A stretch of DNA of 47,680 bases from an uncultured Oceanospirillaceae bacterium (GCA_937138495.1 CAKZPE010000059.1:1-47680), one strand, 5' to 3'. Numbered from the stretch's first letter, positions 15,412-24,943 are shown. Notes: generated by a model from the sequence alone, not told the origin. Numbers and translations are program-made.

Positions 15412-15441
15412 TTGATCAAACTAGACCGTCCAGTCTAATTT
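15412..15441 (+). promoter_or_regulatory. candidate promoter of the RND operon with embedded TetR operator 2
   Basis: TTGATC (15412-15417) and TAATTT (15436-15441), 18 bp apart, make a plausible sigma-70 promoter. The spacer holds a second, imperfect operator (CAAACTAGAC, C, GTCCAGTCTA; 15417-15437) sharing the half-site of operator 1. A repressor bound here would block RNA polymerase directly. Confidence 0.6.
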
Positions 15442-15472
15442 GACCATCACTAACAGCTAGCAGGTTATCTCA

Positions 15473-16558
15473 ATGTCTTCTGACCGCTCATTTAAACTCA
15501 TCCTGATCGTTTGGATGGCATTTCTTATTTCTGCATGTTCGCAACCCACAGAAACAGCTAATAACCCGGGGGAATTACTTTTCGTTGAGGCTCAAGCTGC
15601 AAGAGTGAGTGATAGCTACACGGTCTTACATGAGTATGTTGGTTCGGTTCACTCAGCTCAAAAGGCAAATTTGGGATTTGAGTTGGCAGGTAAAGTGTCA
15701 GAGCTTTGGGTTGATGCCGGGGAGGTTGTGTTTAAAGGTCAGCTTTTAATCAGTTTAGATACGCAGTTATTACTGACAGAGTTGAAGCAACTCGAAGCCC
15801 AGTTGGCTGAAGTAAAAGCAGAACAGGATTTAACTCAGGCCAATCTGCTGAGACAGTACTCACTAAAAAAGAAAGGATTTGCTTCAGAGTCAGAAATTGA
15901 CCGGCTTATCAGCCAGAGAGATGCATTGAAAGCCAAAGTATTGCGCCTCAATGCTGAAGTAAGTGCAAACAGGCTTAAGCAAGAGAAGTCGACAATCAAG
16001 GCTCCTTATTCAGGCATTATCAGTCAGCGTTTTGTCTCTTTGGGGGACATTGTAGGGCTGGGGCAGGCAACATTTTCATTACTGTCTACTGATAATAAGG
16101 AAGCGATAATCGGCATCAATAATGATGATATTGCTGCTATTGAATCCCAGGGTGATTTTCAAATTCGCATCGGCGAGACCCGGTACGCCGCAGATCTTGT
16201 TTCCAGTGCCTCTAACATTGATCTTAACTCAAGAAGCATAAGCCTGCGCTTTCTGCTGGAACATGCACCAGCTGTTCTGGATGGTGAACTTGCTTATTTG
16301 TCCTATGAAAAGCGATATGAAGCCGAAGGATTCTGGCTACCGAGCGCGGCTTTGACTGATGGTATTCGGGGAACCTGGAATGTTTTCATCATTAACAGTA
16401 TTGATAGACAGAAACAGGTTGAACGCAGGTCAGTTCAGGTTCTTTTCGCAAATAATCGTTCTGTATATGTTCAGGGGGCTATTGCTGATGGTGATGAAGT
16501 CATAACCGCAGGCTTGCACAAAGTTGTTCCTGGCCAGTTTGTCCAGGTATCTCGGTAG
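15473..16558 (+). CDS. RND efflux periplasmic adaptor lipoprotein (361 aa)
   Basis: Membrane fusion protein of a tripartite pump. It starts with a lipoprotein signal peptide with lipobox LISAC (Cys22). Typical HlyD/AcrA-type domains follow: a biotinyl-lipoyl half (about 60-95, NLGFELAGKVSELWVDAGE), a helical hairpin (95-165), the second lipoyl half (KSTIKAPYSGIISQRFVSLGD) and a beta-barrel plus membrane-proximal domain. It bridges the inner-membrane RND pump and an outer-membrane channel. The stop lies 9 bases before the preferred pump start, so the two are co-translated. No outer-membrane factor gene is next to it, so a TolC-type channel from elsewhere must be used. Confidence 0.92.
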   Translation: MSSDRSFKLILIVWMAFLISACSQPTETANNPGELLFVEAQAARVSDSYTVLHEYVGSVHSAQKANLGFELAGKVSELWVDAGEVVFKGQLLISLDTQLLLTELKQLEAQLAEVKAEQDLTQANLLRQYSLKKKGFASESEIDRLISQRDALKAKVLRLNAEVSANRLKQEKSTIKAPYSGIISQRFVSLGDIVGLGQATFSLLSTDNKEAIIGINNDDIAAIESQGDFQIRIGETRYAADLVSSASNIDLNSRSISLRFLLEHAPAVLDGELAYLSYEKRYEAEGFWLPSAALTDGIRGTWNVFIINSIDRQKQVERRSVQVLFANNRSVYVQGAIADGDEVITAGLHKVVPGQFVQVSR

Positions 16559-16567
16559 GAGATGGCT

Positions 16568-19500
16568 ATGACATACGCAAATATCATTTCTAATTCCCGC
16601 CTTATGATCCTGGCGGTGGCGTTCCTTGTGGTGAGTGGTTTGTCTGCTGTAAATACTTTACCCCGTGCTGAGGATCCTTCAATAACGGGGCGTAATGCTA
16701 CGGTTTCTGCCATTTATCCGGGGGCCAGTGCTAAACGGGTTGAGTCGCTTGTAACGGAAGTTATTGAAAATAAACTTAGAGAACTGAGCGAAATTACACT
16801 GATTACTTCCACATCTCGGTTGGGTATCTCTGTTATTGGAATTGAGCTTAGTGAAGGGATTACTGAAACGGCACCTGTCTGGTCCAGAGTGCGTGATAAG
16901 CTTTCAGATATTAAGGCAGCGCTACCGGAAGAAGCAATGGCACCGGAGTTGGATAGTGATGGTGCTGAGGCGTTTACTGCAATCTTTTCATTAAGTTGGC
17001 AAGGTGTCGGAGAGCCGGATTTACTTACACTGGGACGATATGCCAAAGAGCTGGCAGCTCGTTACCGGACATTATCGGGAACATCTTTTGTTGAGCAGTA
17101 TGGTCTGCCCGACGAAGAAATTATCGTTAAACTGGATCCCCGGGATGCATCAGCTATCGGCTATTCGGCTATTCAGCTGGCCAGGGCGCTTGAGGGTGCT
17201 GACGCTAAAAATTCGGCAGGTGAGCTAGTCAATGAAAAAACACGATACGGTTTAGAGTTAGCTTCAAGCCTTGATTCGATTGAGCGTGTTAGGCGGGTCC
17301 CCATTGCCATTGATGATAATGGTCATACTGTCCGGGTTGGTGATGTGGCCGAAGTGACGCGTTCATTTAAGGCACCTGCTTCTGAGCTGGCTCTGATCGA
17401 TGGAAAGCCCGGTGTTATCGTTGCAGTAAGAATGCAGTCAAGTTTGCGGGTCGATAAGTGGACGCCTTCTGTTATTGCCTTATTGGATGACTTTCGGAGT
17501 GAGCTACCAGGCAATATCCGTGCTGATATTTTATTTAGCCAACAACCTTATACTGATAGCAGGCTAATGGCGTTGACAGAAAGTCTGGCCATCGGATTCA
17601 GCCTTGTCCTGCTTGTGCTTTTATTGACCTTAGGTATTCGGGCGGCTTTGCTGATTGCGCTGGCGTTGCCTCTGACAATGTTATTAACGCTGTCAATGAT
17701 GAAATATTTTGGTATTCCTATCAATCAAATGTCTGTTACCGGCTTTATAGTCGCTCTGGGTATCATGGTTGATAATGCAGTTGTAATGGTGGATACCATT
17801 CAGAGTTATCGGCTTAAGGGAAAGGCTAAACTTGAATCCGCGATGCTGGCAATCCAGCACCTGTGGGTGCCGTTATTAGGTTCTACACTGACAACTGTAC
17901 TGGCATTTGCACCAATATTTCTTATGCCTGGTGCAACAGGAGAGTTTGTTGGGGCTATTGCGTTGACTGTATCTTTCTCTCTGGTAGGTTCGTACGTTAT
18001 CTCCCACAGCATCATTGCCGCTTTCTCCAGTGCTCACTTGCCAAGTGTTAACAGTCGTTCAGCATGGTATCAGACAGGAGTCAGCATTTCGGCAGTAAGT
18101 AAATGGTTTTCCCGTTCGGTGGCTGCAGCGATAAACTACCCCTGGCTGGCAATAGTGTTGGCGTTGCTGTTACCTCTGCTGGGATTTTGGAGTGCTTCAC
18201 AGCTGACGGAACAGTTTTTTCCGGCATCTGACCGGGATATGTTTGAAATTCAGGTCTTTTTGCCTCCACAGTCGAGTATTTATGCGACACAACAGACCAC
18301 GCAGGATATCCATAAACTGATATCTGAAGAGGCTGACGTAGAGCAGGTGAACTGGTTAATTGGTGCGTCATTTCCGTCTTTCTATTACAACTTGATGTCA
18401 TCGGAGCAAAACGCGCCGTTTTTTTCTCAGGCGATGGTGAAAACGACAGATTTTAAGGCGGCAAACAGGCTTATTCCAGCGCTTCAGCTGAAGCTTAGTC
18501 GTGAGATTCCTGAAGCTCAGGTTTTGGTGCGGAAGCTTGAGCAGGGGCCTCCGTTCAAGGCTCCTGTTGAATTAAGAATCTACGGCAATGACCTGACCCG
18601 GTTAAAGCAAATTGGCGAGGATGTTCGGTTAATATTATCAAATATCAGCCATGTCACTCATACCCGCGAAAGCTTACCATCCGGTATTCCCCAATTCAGG
18701 GTTGATGTTGATGAAGAAGCAATACAAATCAGTCAGTTGAATCTGAAAGAGTTTGCAGGGTTGTTGCAGTCATCCTTTACCGGCAGGGAGGGCGGAAGCC
18801 TTATTGAAGGGACTGAATCCATTCCTGTCAGGGTCAGAGTAAGTGATGATGAAAGAGAAAGTTATAGCGATTTAGAGAATTTAAGATTTCCAGTTGCTTC
18901 ACAAGAGAACGGAGTTGGTGCTTCAGTGCTTAACTTGTCTAACCTTGAGCTGGTGCCAAGCAGTGGTGGAATTACCCGTAGAAATGGTATCCGGATAAAT
19001 ACCGTTGAGGGGTATATAGAATCCGGGGTGTTACCCCAGGTCGTGTTGGATGAGTTTAAACAGGCTTTGAGTCATTATCAGTTCCCACCAGGTTATCGGG
19101 TTGAATTCGGTGGTGAAGCAGCAAAAAGAGATGAATCGGTAGACAGTCTCGTAGGAAATATCTTTGTTGTTGTGACGTTAATGGTATTGGTTATCGTATT
19201 GTCTTTTAATTCATTTCGATTAGGTGCCATCATTTTTTCAGTCGCAGGGTTAGCAGCAGGCTTGGGATTATTGTCTGTTTGGCTATTTAATTATCCATTT
19301 GGTTTTACTGTTATTATTGGACTGTTGGGTGTTGTTGGCTTAGCGATAAATGCTGCAATCGTAATTATCGCTGAACTGAGGGCGTGCCCCGATTCCAGGC
19401 AGGGCGATTCCCAGGCGATATTGTCCGCAGTGATGAGCTGTACACGACACATTACGTCGACCACTATTACAACAATAGGTGGTTTTCTTCCGCTGATATT

Positions 19501-19621
19501 GGCGGGTGGTGGCTTTTGGCCACCATTTGCTGTCGCGATTGCAGGGGGAACGGCGCTGACGACTATTCTATCGTTTTACTTTGTACCGCCGATGTTTAAA
19601 TTACTGATGCGAAATGGATAG
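16568..19621 (+). CDS. RND-type inner-membrane efflux transporter (1017 aa)
   Basis: Full-length AcrB-family proton antiporter: a first membrane helix (about 10-28), a large periplasmic loop, membrane helices 2-6 (about 335-465), one more near 525-550, a second loop, and helices 8-12 (about 855-1015). The proton-relay region reads VALGIMVDNAVVMVD, so the Asp-Asp pair of AcrB is Asp-Asn here, as in some other RND subfamilies. The start is taken at MTYANIIS (16568), because the ribosome site AGGAG (16557-16561) would be too close to the in-frame ATG at 16562. It forms an operon with the adaptor lipoprotein under the TetR-type repressor. Substrate is unknown; drugs, bile-like compounds or lipophilic toxins are typical. 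Confidence 0.93.
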   Translation: MTYANIISNSRLMILAVAFLVVSGLSAVNTLPRAEDPSITGRNATVSAIYPGASAKRVESLVTEVIENKLRELSEITLITSTSRLGISVIGIELSEGITETAPVWSRVRDKLSDIKAALPEEAMAPELDSDGAEAFTAIFSLSWQGVGEPDLLTLGRYAKELAARYRTLSGTSFVEQYGLPDEEIIVKLDPRDASAIGYSAIQLARALEGADAKNSAGELVNEKTRYGLELASSLDSIERVRRVPIAIDDNGHTVRVGDVAEVTRSFKAPASELALIDGKPGVIVAVRMQSSLRVDKWTPSVIALLDDFRSELPGNIRADILFSQQPYTDSRLMALTESLAIGFSLVLLVLLLTLGIRAALLIALALPLTMLLTLSMMKYFGIPINQMSVTGFIVALGIMVDNAVVMVDTIQSYRLKGKAKLESAMLAIQHLWVPLLGSTLTTVLAFAPIFLMPGATGEFVGAIALTVSFSLVGSYVISHSIIAAFSSAHLPSVNSRSAWYQTGVSISAVSKWFSRSVAAAINYPWLAIVLALLLPLLGFWSASQLTEQFFPASDRDMFEIQVFLPPQSSIYATQQTTQDIHKLISEEADVEQVNWLIGASFPSFYYNLMSSEQNAPFFSQAMVKTTDFKAANRLIPALQLKLSREIPEAQVLVRKLEQGPPFKAPVELRIYGNDLTRLKQIGEDVRLILSNISHVTHTRESLPSGIPQFRVDVDEEAIQISQLNLKEFAGLLQSSFTGREGGSLIEGTESIPVRVRVSDDERESYSDLENLRFPVASQENGVGASVLNLSNLELVPSSGGITRRNGIRINTVEGYIESGVLPQVVLDEFKQALSHYQFPPGYRVEFGGEAAKRDESVDSLVGNIFVVVTLMVLVIVLSFNSFRLGAIIFSVAGLAAGLGLLSVWLFNYPFGFTVIIGLLGVVGLAINAAIVIIAELRACPDSRQGDSQAILSAVMSCTRHITSTTITTIGGFLPLILAGGGFWPPFAVAIAGGTALTTILSFYFVPPMFKLLMRNG

Positions 19622-19671
19622 CACTGAGTTGACGAACCTTTAACAGATATTTTATTGCCAGAAATAGAATT

Positions 19672-20452
19672 ATGAAAAAATTGATATATACATCGTTTTT
19701 AATTTTGTTTCTCTGTATGCAGAATGTTCGTGCTGCTAATGAATTCTCTGGTCAGCTGCTGGTCGTCAGACCTGACGGGTCATGGCCGTCACTTGAGATG
19801 GCAGTCGATGGTGAGTTAAAAGGTATTCATATAGAACTGATACAAGCGGTTGGTAATATTTTAAATCTTTCAGTTACCTTTGACAGTTATCCCTGGAAAC
19901 GTGCAGTTCAAAAGTTCAAAAATGGTAATGCTGATGCAATTACCTATATGGCTAAGACTGAAGAACGAAAGAGCTTTGCGTATTTTATGGAAGATAATTT
20001 ACTTTCAGAATCGCCGGTTGCTTTTTTTGTTTTGAAGAAGCACAAATCTGAAATCCATTTTTCCGGAGACTTTAAATCGTTACAGGATTATACAATCGGA
20101 AGTGTTCTGGGCTTCTCTTATGATGAGGAGTTTGATCAGGCTACTTACTTAACAAAAGATAGTGGAGTGGTGAACGAAACAAAGTTATTGATGATGCTGA
20201 TGACTGAACGCGTACAGGTTGTAATAGGGCATGTTGATGTCATTAAGTTCTTGACTTAAAAAAATGGGAATTGCTGATCAGGTTGCAGTTCTGCACCCCT
20301 ATATTTCGCAAGGAAGAAGTCACTATATTGCATTTTCGAAAAAGAAGGGCCATGAAGCGCTGGCTAAATTATTCTCTGATACGATGGCGGCTTTTAAGCA
20401 AACGCCTCAATATAGTGAGTTGTTGCTGAAATACGGGTTAGAAGCAGAGTGA
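19672..20452 (+). pseudogene. frameshifted periplasmic solute-binding protein (SBP family 3)
   Basis: The first part (19672-20259) has a signal peptide (MKKLIYTSFLILFLCMQNVRA) and the type 3 solute-binding fold start, with LKGIHIELIQAVGNIL and YPWKRAVQKFKNGNADAI. It stops at KFLT. The rest of the fold continues in the +1 frame to 20452 (LKKMGIADQVAVLHPYIS, then IAFSKKKGHEALAKLFSDTM and LLLKYG). Removing one base near 20254, before a run of seven A, restores one continuous protein of about 259 residues. Such stand-alone proteins resemble amino acid-binding proteins but are often not part of a transporter. The break may be a true pseudogene or a sequencing error. Confidence 0.8.
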
Positions 20453-20474
20453 TTTCTCTCTTAGGTGAGTCACC

Positions 20475-20550
20475 ATCAGTTTTCTGGACACTCTTTAAGC
20501 TATTAAAAGATTGATAAGTCAGGAAGTAGAGTGTCTGCGAAAAGTTGGTC
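20475..20550. repeat. possible insertion-sequence relic or small inverted-repeat element
   Basis: GACACTCT (20487-20494) is inverted at AGAGTGTC (20528-20535), flanked by TTTTCTG on the left and TGCGAAAAGTTGGTCCA on the right. This style is seen at ends of some IS3-type elements. No transposase is present. The rest of the 296-bp gap holds only a promoter candidate. Confidence 0.25.
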
Positions 20551-20638
20551 CATTCAGTCTTTATTCTTTTGTGCCCAGTACGGCGTCTTATTTAGCGGCA
20601 ATAGTCACCATTTTAGGTTTTAGATTTCATTTAAGACA

Positions 20639-20667
20639 TCTTGTAGGACATTTTTTGTGTCTATAAT
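20639..20667 (+). promoter_or_regulatory. candidate promoter of the diguanylate cyclase gene
   Basis: A perfect -10 box TATAAT (20662-20667) with a weak -35 (TCTTGT, 20639-20644) 17 bp upstream. It lies about 100 bp before the start codon. Confidence 0.45.
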
Positions 20668-20769
20668 GTTTTTCTATCTTTATGATTTTCTTTCTTTTTT
20701 CAGAAAGGCTTTGCTGATAGCCCTGAGCTGAAGGCCCTGAAATAGTATTTGTTGAGTCAGAGGACGGCT

Positions 20770-22530
20770 ATGAGAACACAGCAAAAGATCGTGGTGATAC
20801 CGTTAGCGGTTATGCTGTTGGTCAGTACTTTTACCATTGTTACGATTGAGCAATATCTCCAGTCTCACCTTATTGAGCGCAATGTTAAAGAACTGAAATT
20901 GTTGGCGACGGCCTCTCTGGAGTCGGTAAAAACGGTTGAGGCGCTGGAGTCCATGGCTGATGGGCATATGGATTCTCATGATGAGTCAACAGAAGGTGCT
21001 CATGCTGACGACGGGCACAATGAAGATCATATTATTCAGGCATTCCAGCGTCTGGCAGAAAACTTTGCCCATGCGGGTGATTTTCGGGTTACTTATATTG
21101 ACGCAACCGGTAAGGTGCTGGGTGATTCCGATATTACTTTTGATCAGCTGGGGTATGTGGAAAACCATGCCGACAGGCCTGAGGTGCAGGCAGCGCTGAA
21201 GGTTGGCAGAGGTATGTCTGAGCGTTTCAGTGAAACCCTTAATACCAGTATGATGTATGTGGCGGTGCGTTCTAATGAAGCGCATTATACGGATGAGAAC
21301 TCTTCTCTTGCCCATCCGATTATTGCCCGGGTAGCCCGTTCTCAGGACTCAGTAAGCGAGGCTTTGCATGAGCTTCGCGAGGCGCTGTTTTTTACCGGAG
21401 GCATCAGTCTATTGGTGGTGCTATTCCTGGGGCTGTTAGGTGCCAGGGTGCTGAACAGAGCTGTCAGTGCTGAGCATCAGTTGTTAGAAAAACGGGTAGA
21501 AGCCCGGACTATCGAGATTTCAATTCTGCAAACCCTTGGTGGGTTATTGAATGCATGCTCCACGCTTGAGGAAGCGGGTGAGGTGATGAACAGTGTCATC
21601 CCTAAATTGTTACCTGAGCTGCGGGGCAGTATTTCTATTATCAAATCTTCACGCAACCGTCTGGACCGGATTACCGATTGGGGCGGTGAATGGCCCGGTA
21701 CCGAGCGCTTTTCTCCCAGTGAGTGTTGGGCGCTACGGAAGGGGCATCAGCATTTTTCAACTGAGCACGGGATAGAAACTTACTGCCGGCACTGGGTTGA
21801 AACGCCCGATCAGCAGACGCTCTGTATTCCGTTGCTTGCTCAGGGGGAAACCATTGGGGTACTGCATTTTATTATGCCTCTGGATCTTAAAATTGATCAT
21901 TATCAGGGGATGTGGAATGCGATTGCAGAGCAGATTGGATTAACTCTGGCTAATATTCAGCTGCGTGACAGTTTGCGTGAACAGGCGATTCGCGATCCGC
22001 TTACAGGATTGTTTAACCGCCGGTATATGCTGGAAGCACTTGACCAGGCTCATAGCCGGGCAGAGCGCACGGGCAGTGATATAGCCGTCATGATGATCGA
22101 TCTGGATCACTTTAAACTCTTTAATGATAACTTTGGGCATGATGCCGGTGATCATGTGCTGAAAGCGGTTTCGCAGGCACTTAAAGATTCATTGCGACAG
22201 GAAGATATTGCCTGTCGGTACGGCGGTGAGGAGTTCTGTGTCGTCTGTCCGTCGACCAGTGAGTTGCAGGCCGCTCAGATTGCTGAACGTATCTGTAAGA
22301 GCATCCGCAAGCTGGAGCTGAGCCTGAATCAGCTTTCTCTGGGAACGGTCACGACCTCAATTGGTATTGCTGTATATCCGCATCATGCGGCTACCATGGA
22401 AGATGTTATCCGGATTGCGGATGAGGCGCTGTATCTTGCTAAGCAGAATGGCCGGGACAGGGCTGAGATAGCTGTCCTGACCGATAATTCTGTAGCTGAA
22501 GAGCAAGCAAAGTCAGTTGAAACTGCATAA
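20770..22530 (+). CDS. membrane diguanylate cyclase with GAF and GGDEF domains (586 aa)
   Basis: Makes the second messenger cyclic di-GMP from two GTP. The order is membrane helix 1 (about 10-30), a periplasmic sensor region (30-200) with a His/Asp-rich stretch (DGHMDSHDES, HADDGHNEDH) that could bind metal, membrane helix 2 (about 205-230), a coiled coil, a GAF-like domain (about 250-400) and a GGDEF domain. The active site is RYGGEEF (Gly485-Phe489), and the inhibitory I-site RxxD (Arg476-Asp479) stands five residues before it, so product inhibition is likely. ATG 20770 is chosen because AGAGGA (20759-20764) precedes it; a TTG at 20749 is in frame. No EAL domain is present. Confidence 0.92.
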   Translation: MRTQQKIVVIPLAVMLLVSTFTIVTIEQYLQSHLIERNVKELKLLATASLESVKTVEALESMADGHMDSHDESTEGAHADDGHNEDHIIQAFQRLAENFAHAGDFRVTYIDATGKVLGDSDITFDQLGYVENHADRPEVQAALKVGRGMSERFSETLNTSMMYVAVRSNEAHYTDENSSLAHPIIARVARSQDSVSEALHELREALFFTGGISLLVVLFLGLLGARVLNRAVSAEHQLLEKRVEARTIEISILQTLGGLLNACSTLEEAGEVMNSVIPKLLPELRGSISIIKSSRNRLDRITDWGGEWPGTERFSPSECWALRKGHQHFSTEHGIETYCRHWVETPDQQTLCIPLLAQGETIGVLHFIMPLDLKIDHYQGMWNAIAEQIGLTLANIQLRDSLREQAIRDPLTGLFNRRYMLEALDQAHSRAERTGSDIAVMMIDLDHFKLFNDNFGHDAGDHVLKAVSQALKDSLRQEDIACRYGGEEFCVVCPSTSELQAAQIAERICKSIRKLELSLNQLSLGTVTTSIGIAVYPHHAATMEDVIRIADEALYLAKQNGRDRAEIAVLTDNSVAEEQAKSVETA

Positions 22531-22626
22531 ACTGGCAGAAGTGATTTTCCGCGACTGAGTTTTGAAAATCTTTCGCCTGAAGGAAAAATTTGCTGAATAT
22601 TCCCGGGCTTAAGCTGGCACTGTTAG

Positions 22627-22692
22627 GCGGTTATCGTTAGCATGTGAGCTAATTTCTGTATACCGCTTTAACTTAGGCCTGTAACGGGCCTA
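22627..22692 (+). promoter_or_regulatory. structured leader before dnaX
   Basis: Two hairpins lie just upstream of dnaX. The first has nested stems GCGGT/ACCGC (22627-22666) and TTAGC/GCTAA (22637-22652). The second pairs TAGGCC with GGCCTA (22674-22692). The first could be the end of the preceding transcript or a leader structure affecting dnaX. No SRP RNA motif was found here. Confidence 0.35.
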
Positions 22693-22713
22693 CCGGATAA
22701 GAATCTTCATATC

Positions 22714-24870
22714 ATGAGCTATCAGGTTCTGGCGCGAAAATGGCGCCCTGCTACATTCCAGGAAATGGTTGGCCAGGAGCATGTGCTCAAAGCACTGGTA
22801 AACGCTCTCGACGATGACCGGTTGCACCATGCTTATCTCTTCACTGGCACCCGCGGGGTGGGCAAAACCTCGATCGCGCGGTTGTTTGCCAAATCGCTGA
22901 ACTGTGCCAACGGTGTTTCTTCTACTCCCTGTGGCGAATGTGCACCCTGTCAGGAAATCAGCGAAGGACGTTTTGTTGATCTGATCGAGGTGGATGCTGC
23001 GTCGCGAACCAAGGTTGAAGATACCCGGGAATTGCTGGAAAACGTCCAGTACGCGCCAACTCATGGCCGTTATAAGGTTTACCTCATCGATGAGGTGCAC
23101 ATGTTGTCGACGCATTCTTTCAATGCGTTGCTGAAAACACTGGAAGAACCGCCTCCGCACGTTAAATTTCTGTTAGCGACTACCGATCCGCAGAAGCTGC
23201 CGGTGACCATTCTGTCCCGTTGTTTGCAGTTTAATCTGAAGAATATGATCCCGGAGCGGATCGTTGATCATTTGCAGCATGTCCTGACTCAGGAAGCGAT
23301 TAAATTTGAAGAGCCTGCGCTGTGGTTGCTGGCCCGTTCTGCTGATGGTTCGATGCGTGATGCGATGAGTCTGACTGATCAGGCGATTGCTTTTGGTGCC
23401 GGTGAAATTAATGAAGCCGATGCCCGCTCGATGTTGGGGACGATTGATCAGCGGCTGGTTTACCGGTTACTGGACAGTCTGGTCGCACAGAATGCTAAAG
23501 ATATGCTGGCAACGGTGAGTGATTTGGCGCAGTTTTCCCCGGATTACAACACAGTGTTAGGTGATCTTATCAGTTTGTTGCACCGGATAGCGCTGGGGCA
23601 GGTAATGCCTGATGCCGTTGATAATGGCATGGGTGACCGGGAGCAGGTGCTTGAGCTTGCGCGCCAGTTATCCGCAGAAGATGTGCAATTGTATTACCAG
23701 GTCGCATTGCTGGGCCGTAAAGACTTGCCTTATGTGCCGGATGCCCGGGAAGGGCTGGAAATGGTGATGTTGCGTATGTTGGCATTCCGTCCGGCATCCG
23801 CATCGCCACGCAGTGGTGATACGCCACAAAGGGTATCAGCTGAAACCGTCAGTTCAACGGCCCCTGAGTCTGTTGCAGAACCTGGTCAGTCGCAGGTAGC
23901 GGCTCCGGTTGTTCAGCCAGTGGCCGAGCCTGAGCCGGTAAGTGTTACTGAACCTGCAGTGGAAACGATGGCGCCTGTGGCGAAGGCTGCAGTTGCAACG
24001 CCGGCTGAACCGATGGGTGTCCCTGCAACAGAGCCTGTTGTGGCTGAGCAGCCTCAGGCACCGGTACAGCACTCGGAGCCAGCTGTTCCGCCGCCGGTTG
24101 CGACTGCTTCTGTAGCGCCAGAATCTGTGCCGGAATCGGCTCAGGAAAGCAATGTGTCATCTGTGCCGGAAACGGGGGCGCCTGTTCACTCACAGACTCA
24201 GACTGAGGTTCAGTCACAACAGTCTGTACCGGATCGTGATGTGCCGCCGTGGGAAGAACCGCCGGCATATGATGAATCTTATTTTTCCGGCGCACCTCAG
24301 GAGGCGACTGAACCGTCAAAAAAGCCTGAAGTGGGTAATCAGTCATCTGAAACGGTGGCTCAGAGTGCCGTTGTGGCTGAGCCTGCAGTTCATACGCCGC
24401 CGTCAAATATGGCCAGTGATTATATTGCTGAGCCCAGTGCGGAAAAAGTATCCCGGGAGTTGTCTGAGCTGGATGTGTCCCAGTGGGTGTTGCTGGTGGA
24501 TGCGCTGGGGCTGTCGGGCATGACATATATGATTGCCGCAAATACCTCCCTTGAGGCCGTCAGTGATGGTGTGTTCAGATTCCACTATGCTGATGAACAG
24601 AGAAATATTCTTAATGAGGTCCATACGGACCGTATCTCTGCGGCGCTGAGCGATTATTTTCAGCAGCCACTTCAGGTAGAATTTGAACTGGGGATTTTTA
24701 GCCGGGAAACGCCGAGTCTGTATCGGTCGCGCAAGAAGTCTGAGCGTTTGGCTCAGGCAGTTACTGCCATCGAAACAGATGCGACAGTGCAGGCGATTAT
24801 TCAGCGCTTTGGCGGACGGATTGATATTTCCTCCGTCGAGCCGATTGATGCACCGGTAACCCTGCATTAA
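22714..24870 (+). CDS. dnaX: DNA polymerase III subunit tau (and gamma by frameshift)
   Basis: Clamp-loader ATPase, 718 aa. The N-terminal AAA+ core has Walker A GTRGVGKTS, the four-cysteine zinc site CxxGxCxxC (LNCANGVSSTPCGECAPC), Walker B LIDEVHML, the sensor LLATTDPQKLP and the arginine-finger motif SRC. Domain III ends near residue 365. A 200-residue linker rich in P, A, V, E follows, and then domain V (from about 570), which binds the polymerase and replicative helicase in tau. The linker carries a -1 frameshift signal (24299-24329) predicting a gamma product of about 538 aa. It heads the conserved trio dnaX-ybaB-recR. Confidence 0.97.
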   Translation: MSYQVLARKWRPATFQEMVGQEHVLKALVNALDDDRLHHAYLFTGTRGVGKTSIARLFAKSLNCANGVSSTPCGECAPCQEISEGRFVDLIEVDAASRTKVEDTRELLENVQYAPTHGRYKVYLIDEVHMLSTHSFNALLKTLEEPPPHVKFLLATTDPQKLPVTILSRCLQFNLKNMIPERIVDHLQHVLTQEAIKFEEPALWLLARSADGSMRDAMSLTDQAIAFGAGEINEADARSMLGTIDQRLVYRLLDSLVAQNAKDMLATVSDLAQFSPDYNTVLGDLISLLHRIALGQVMPDAVDNGMGDREQVLELARQLSAEDVQLYYQVALLGRKDLPYVPDAREGLEMVMLRMLAFRPASASPRSGDTPQRVSAETVSSTAPESVAEPGQSQVAAPVVQPVAEPEPVSVTEPAVETMAPVAKAAVATPAEPMGVPATEPVVAEQPQAPVQHSEPAVPPPVATASVAPESVPESAQESNVSSVPETGAPVHSQTQTEVQSQQSVPDRDVPPWEEPPAYDESYFSGAPQEATEPSKKPEVGNQSSETVAQSAVVAEPAVHTPPSNMASDYIAEPSAEKVSRELSELDVSQWVLLVDALGLSGMTYMIAANTSLEAVSDGVFRFHYADEQRNILNEVHTDRISAALSDYFQQPLQVEFELGIFSRETPSLYRSRKKSERLAQAVTAIETDATVQAIIQRFGGRIDISSVEPIDAPVTLH
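24299..24329 (+). promoter_or_regulatory. programmed -1 frameshift site in dnaX
   Basis: The heptamer A AAA AAG (24318-24324) is in the correct phase (TCA AAA AAG), the same slippery sequence as in E. coli dnaX. A Shine-Dalgarno-like AGGAGG (24299-24304) lies 13 nt upstream. After a -1 slip the ribosome reads GCC and then TGA (24327-24329), ending gamma just before domain V. A strong downstream hairpin is not obvious. Confidence 0.8.
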
Positions 24871-24943
24871 TTCAGCATTACAGTTTTTCACTTAGCCGGT
24901 ATAAGTGTTGCCGGCGAAAGGTTTATAAGTATCGAGGTTTATT

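Noticed and set aside
22531..22713. Possible SRP RNA (ffs) upstream of dnaX, as in some gammaproteobacteria
   Set aside because: The conserved GGAAGGAAGCA-type core of the RNA is absent; only unrelated hairpins are seen.
23800..24470. Several long antisense frames over the dnaX linker
   Set aside because: They are by-products of the biased P/A/V/E-rich linker codons, with no ribosome sites.
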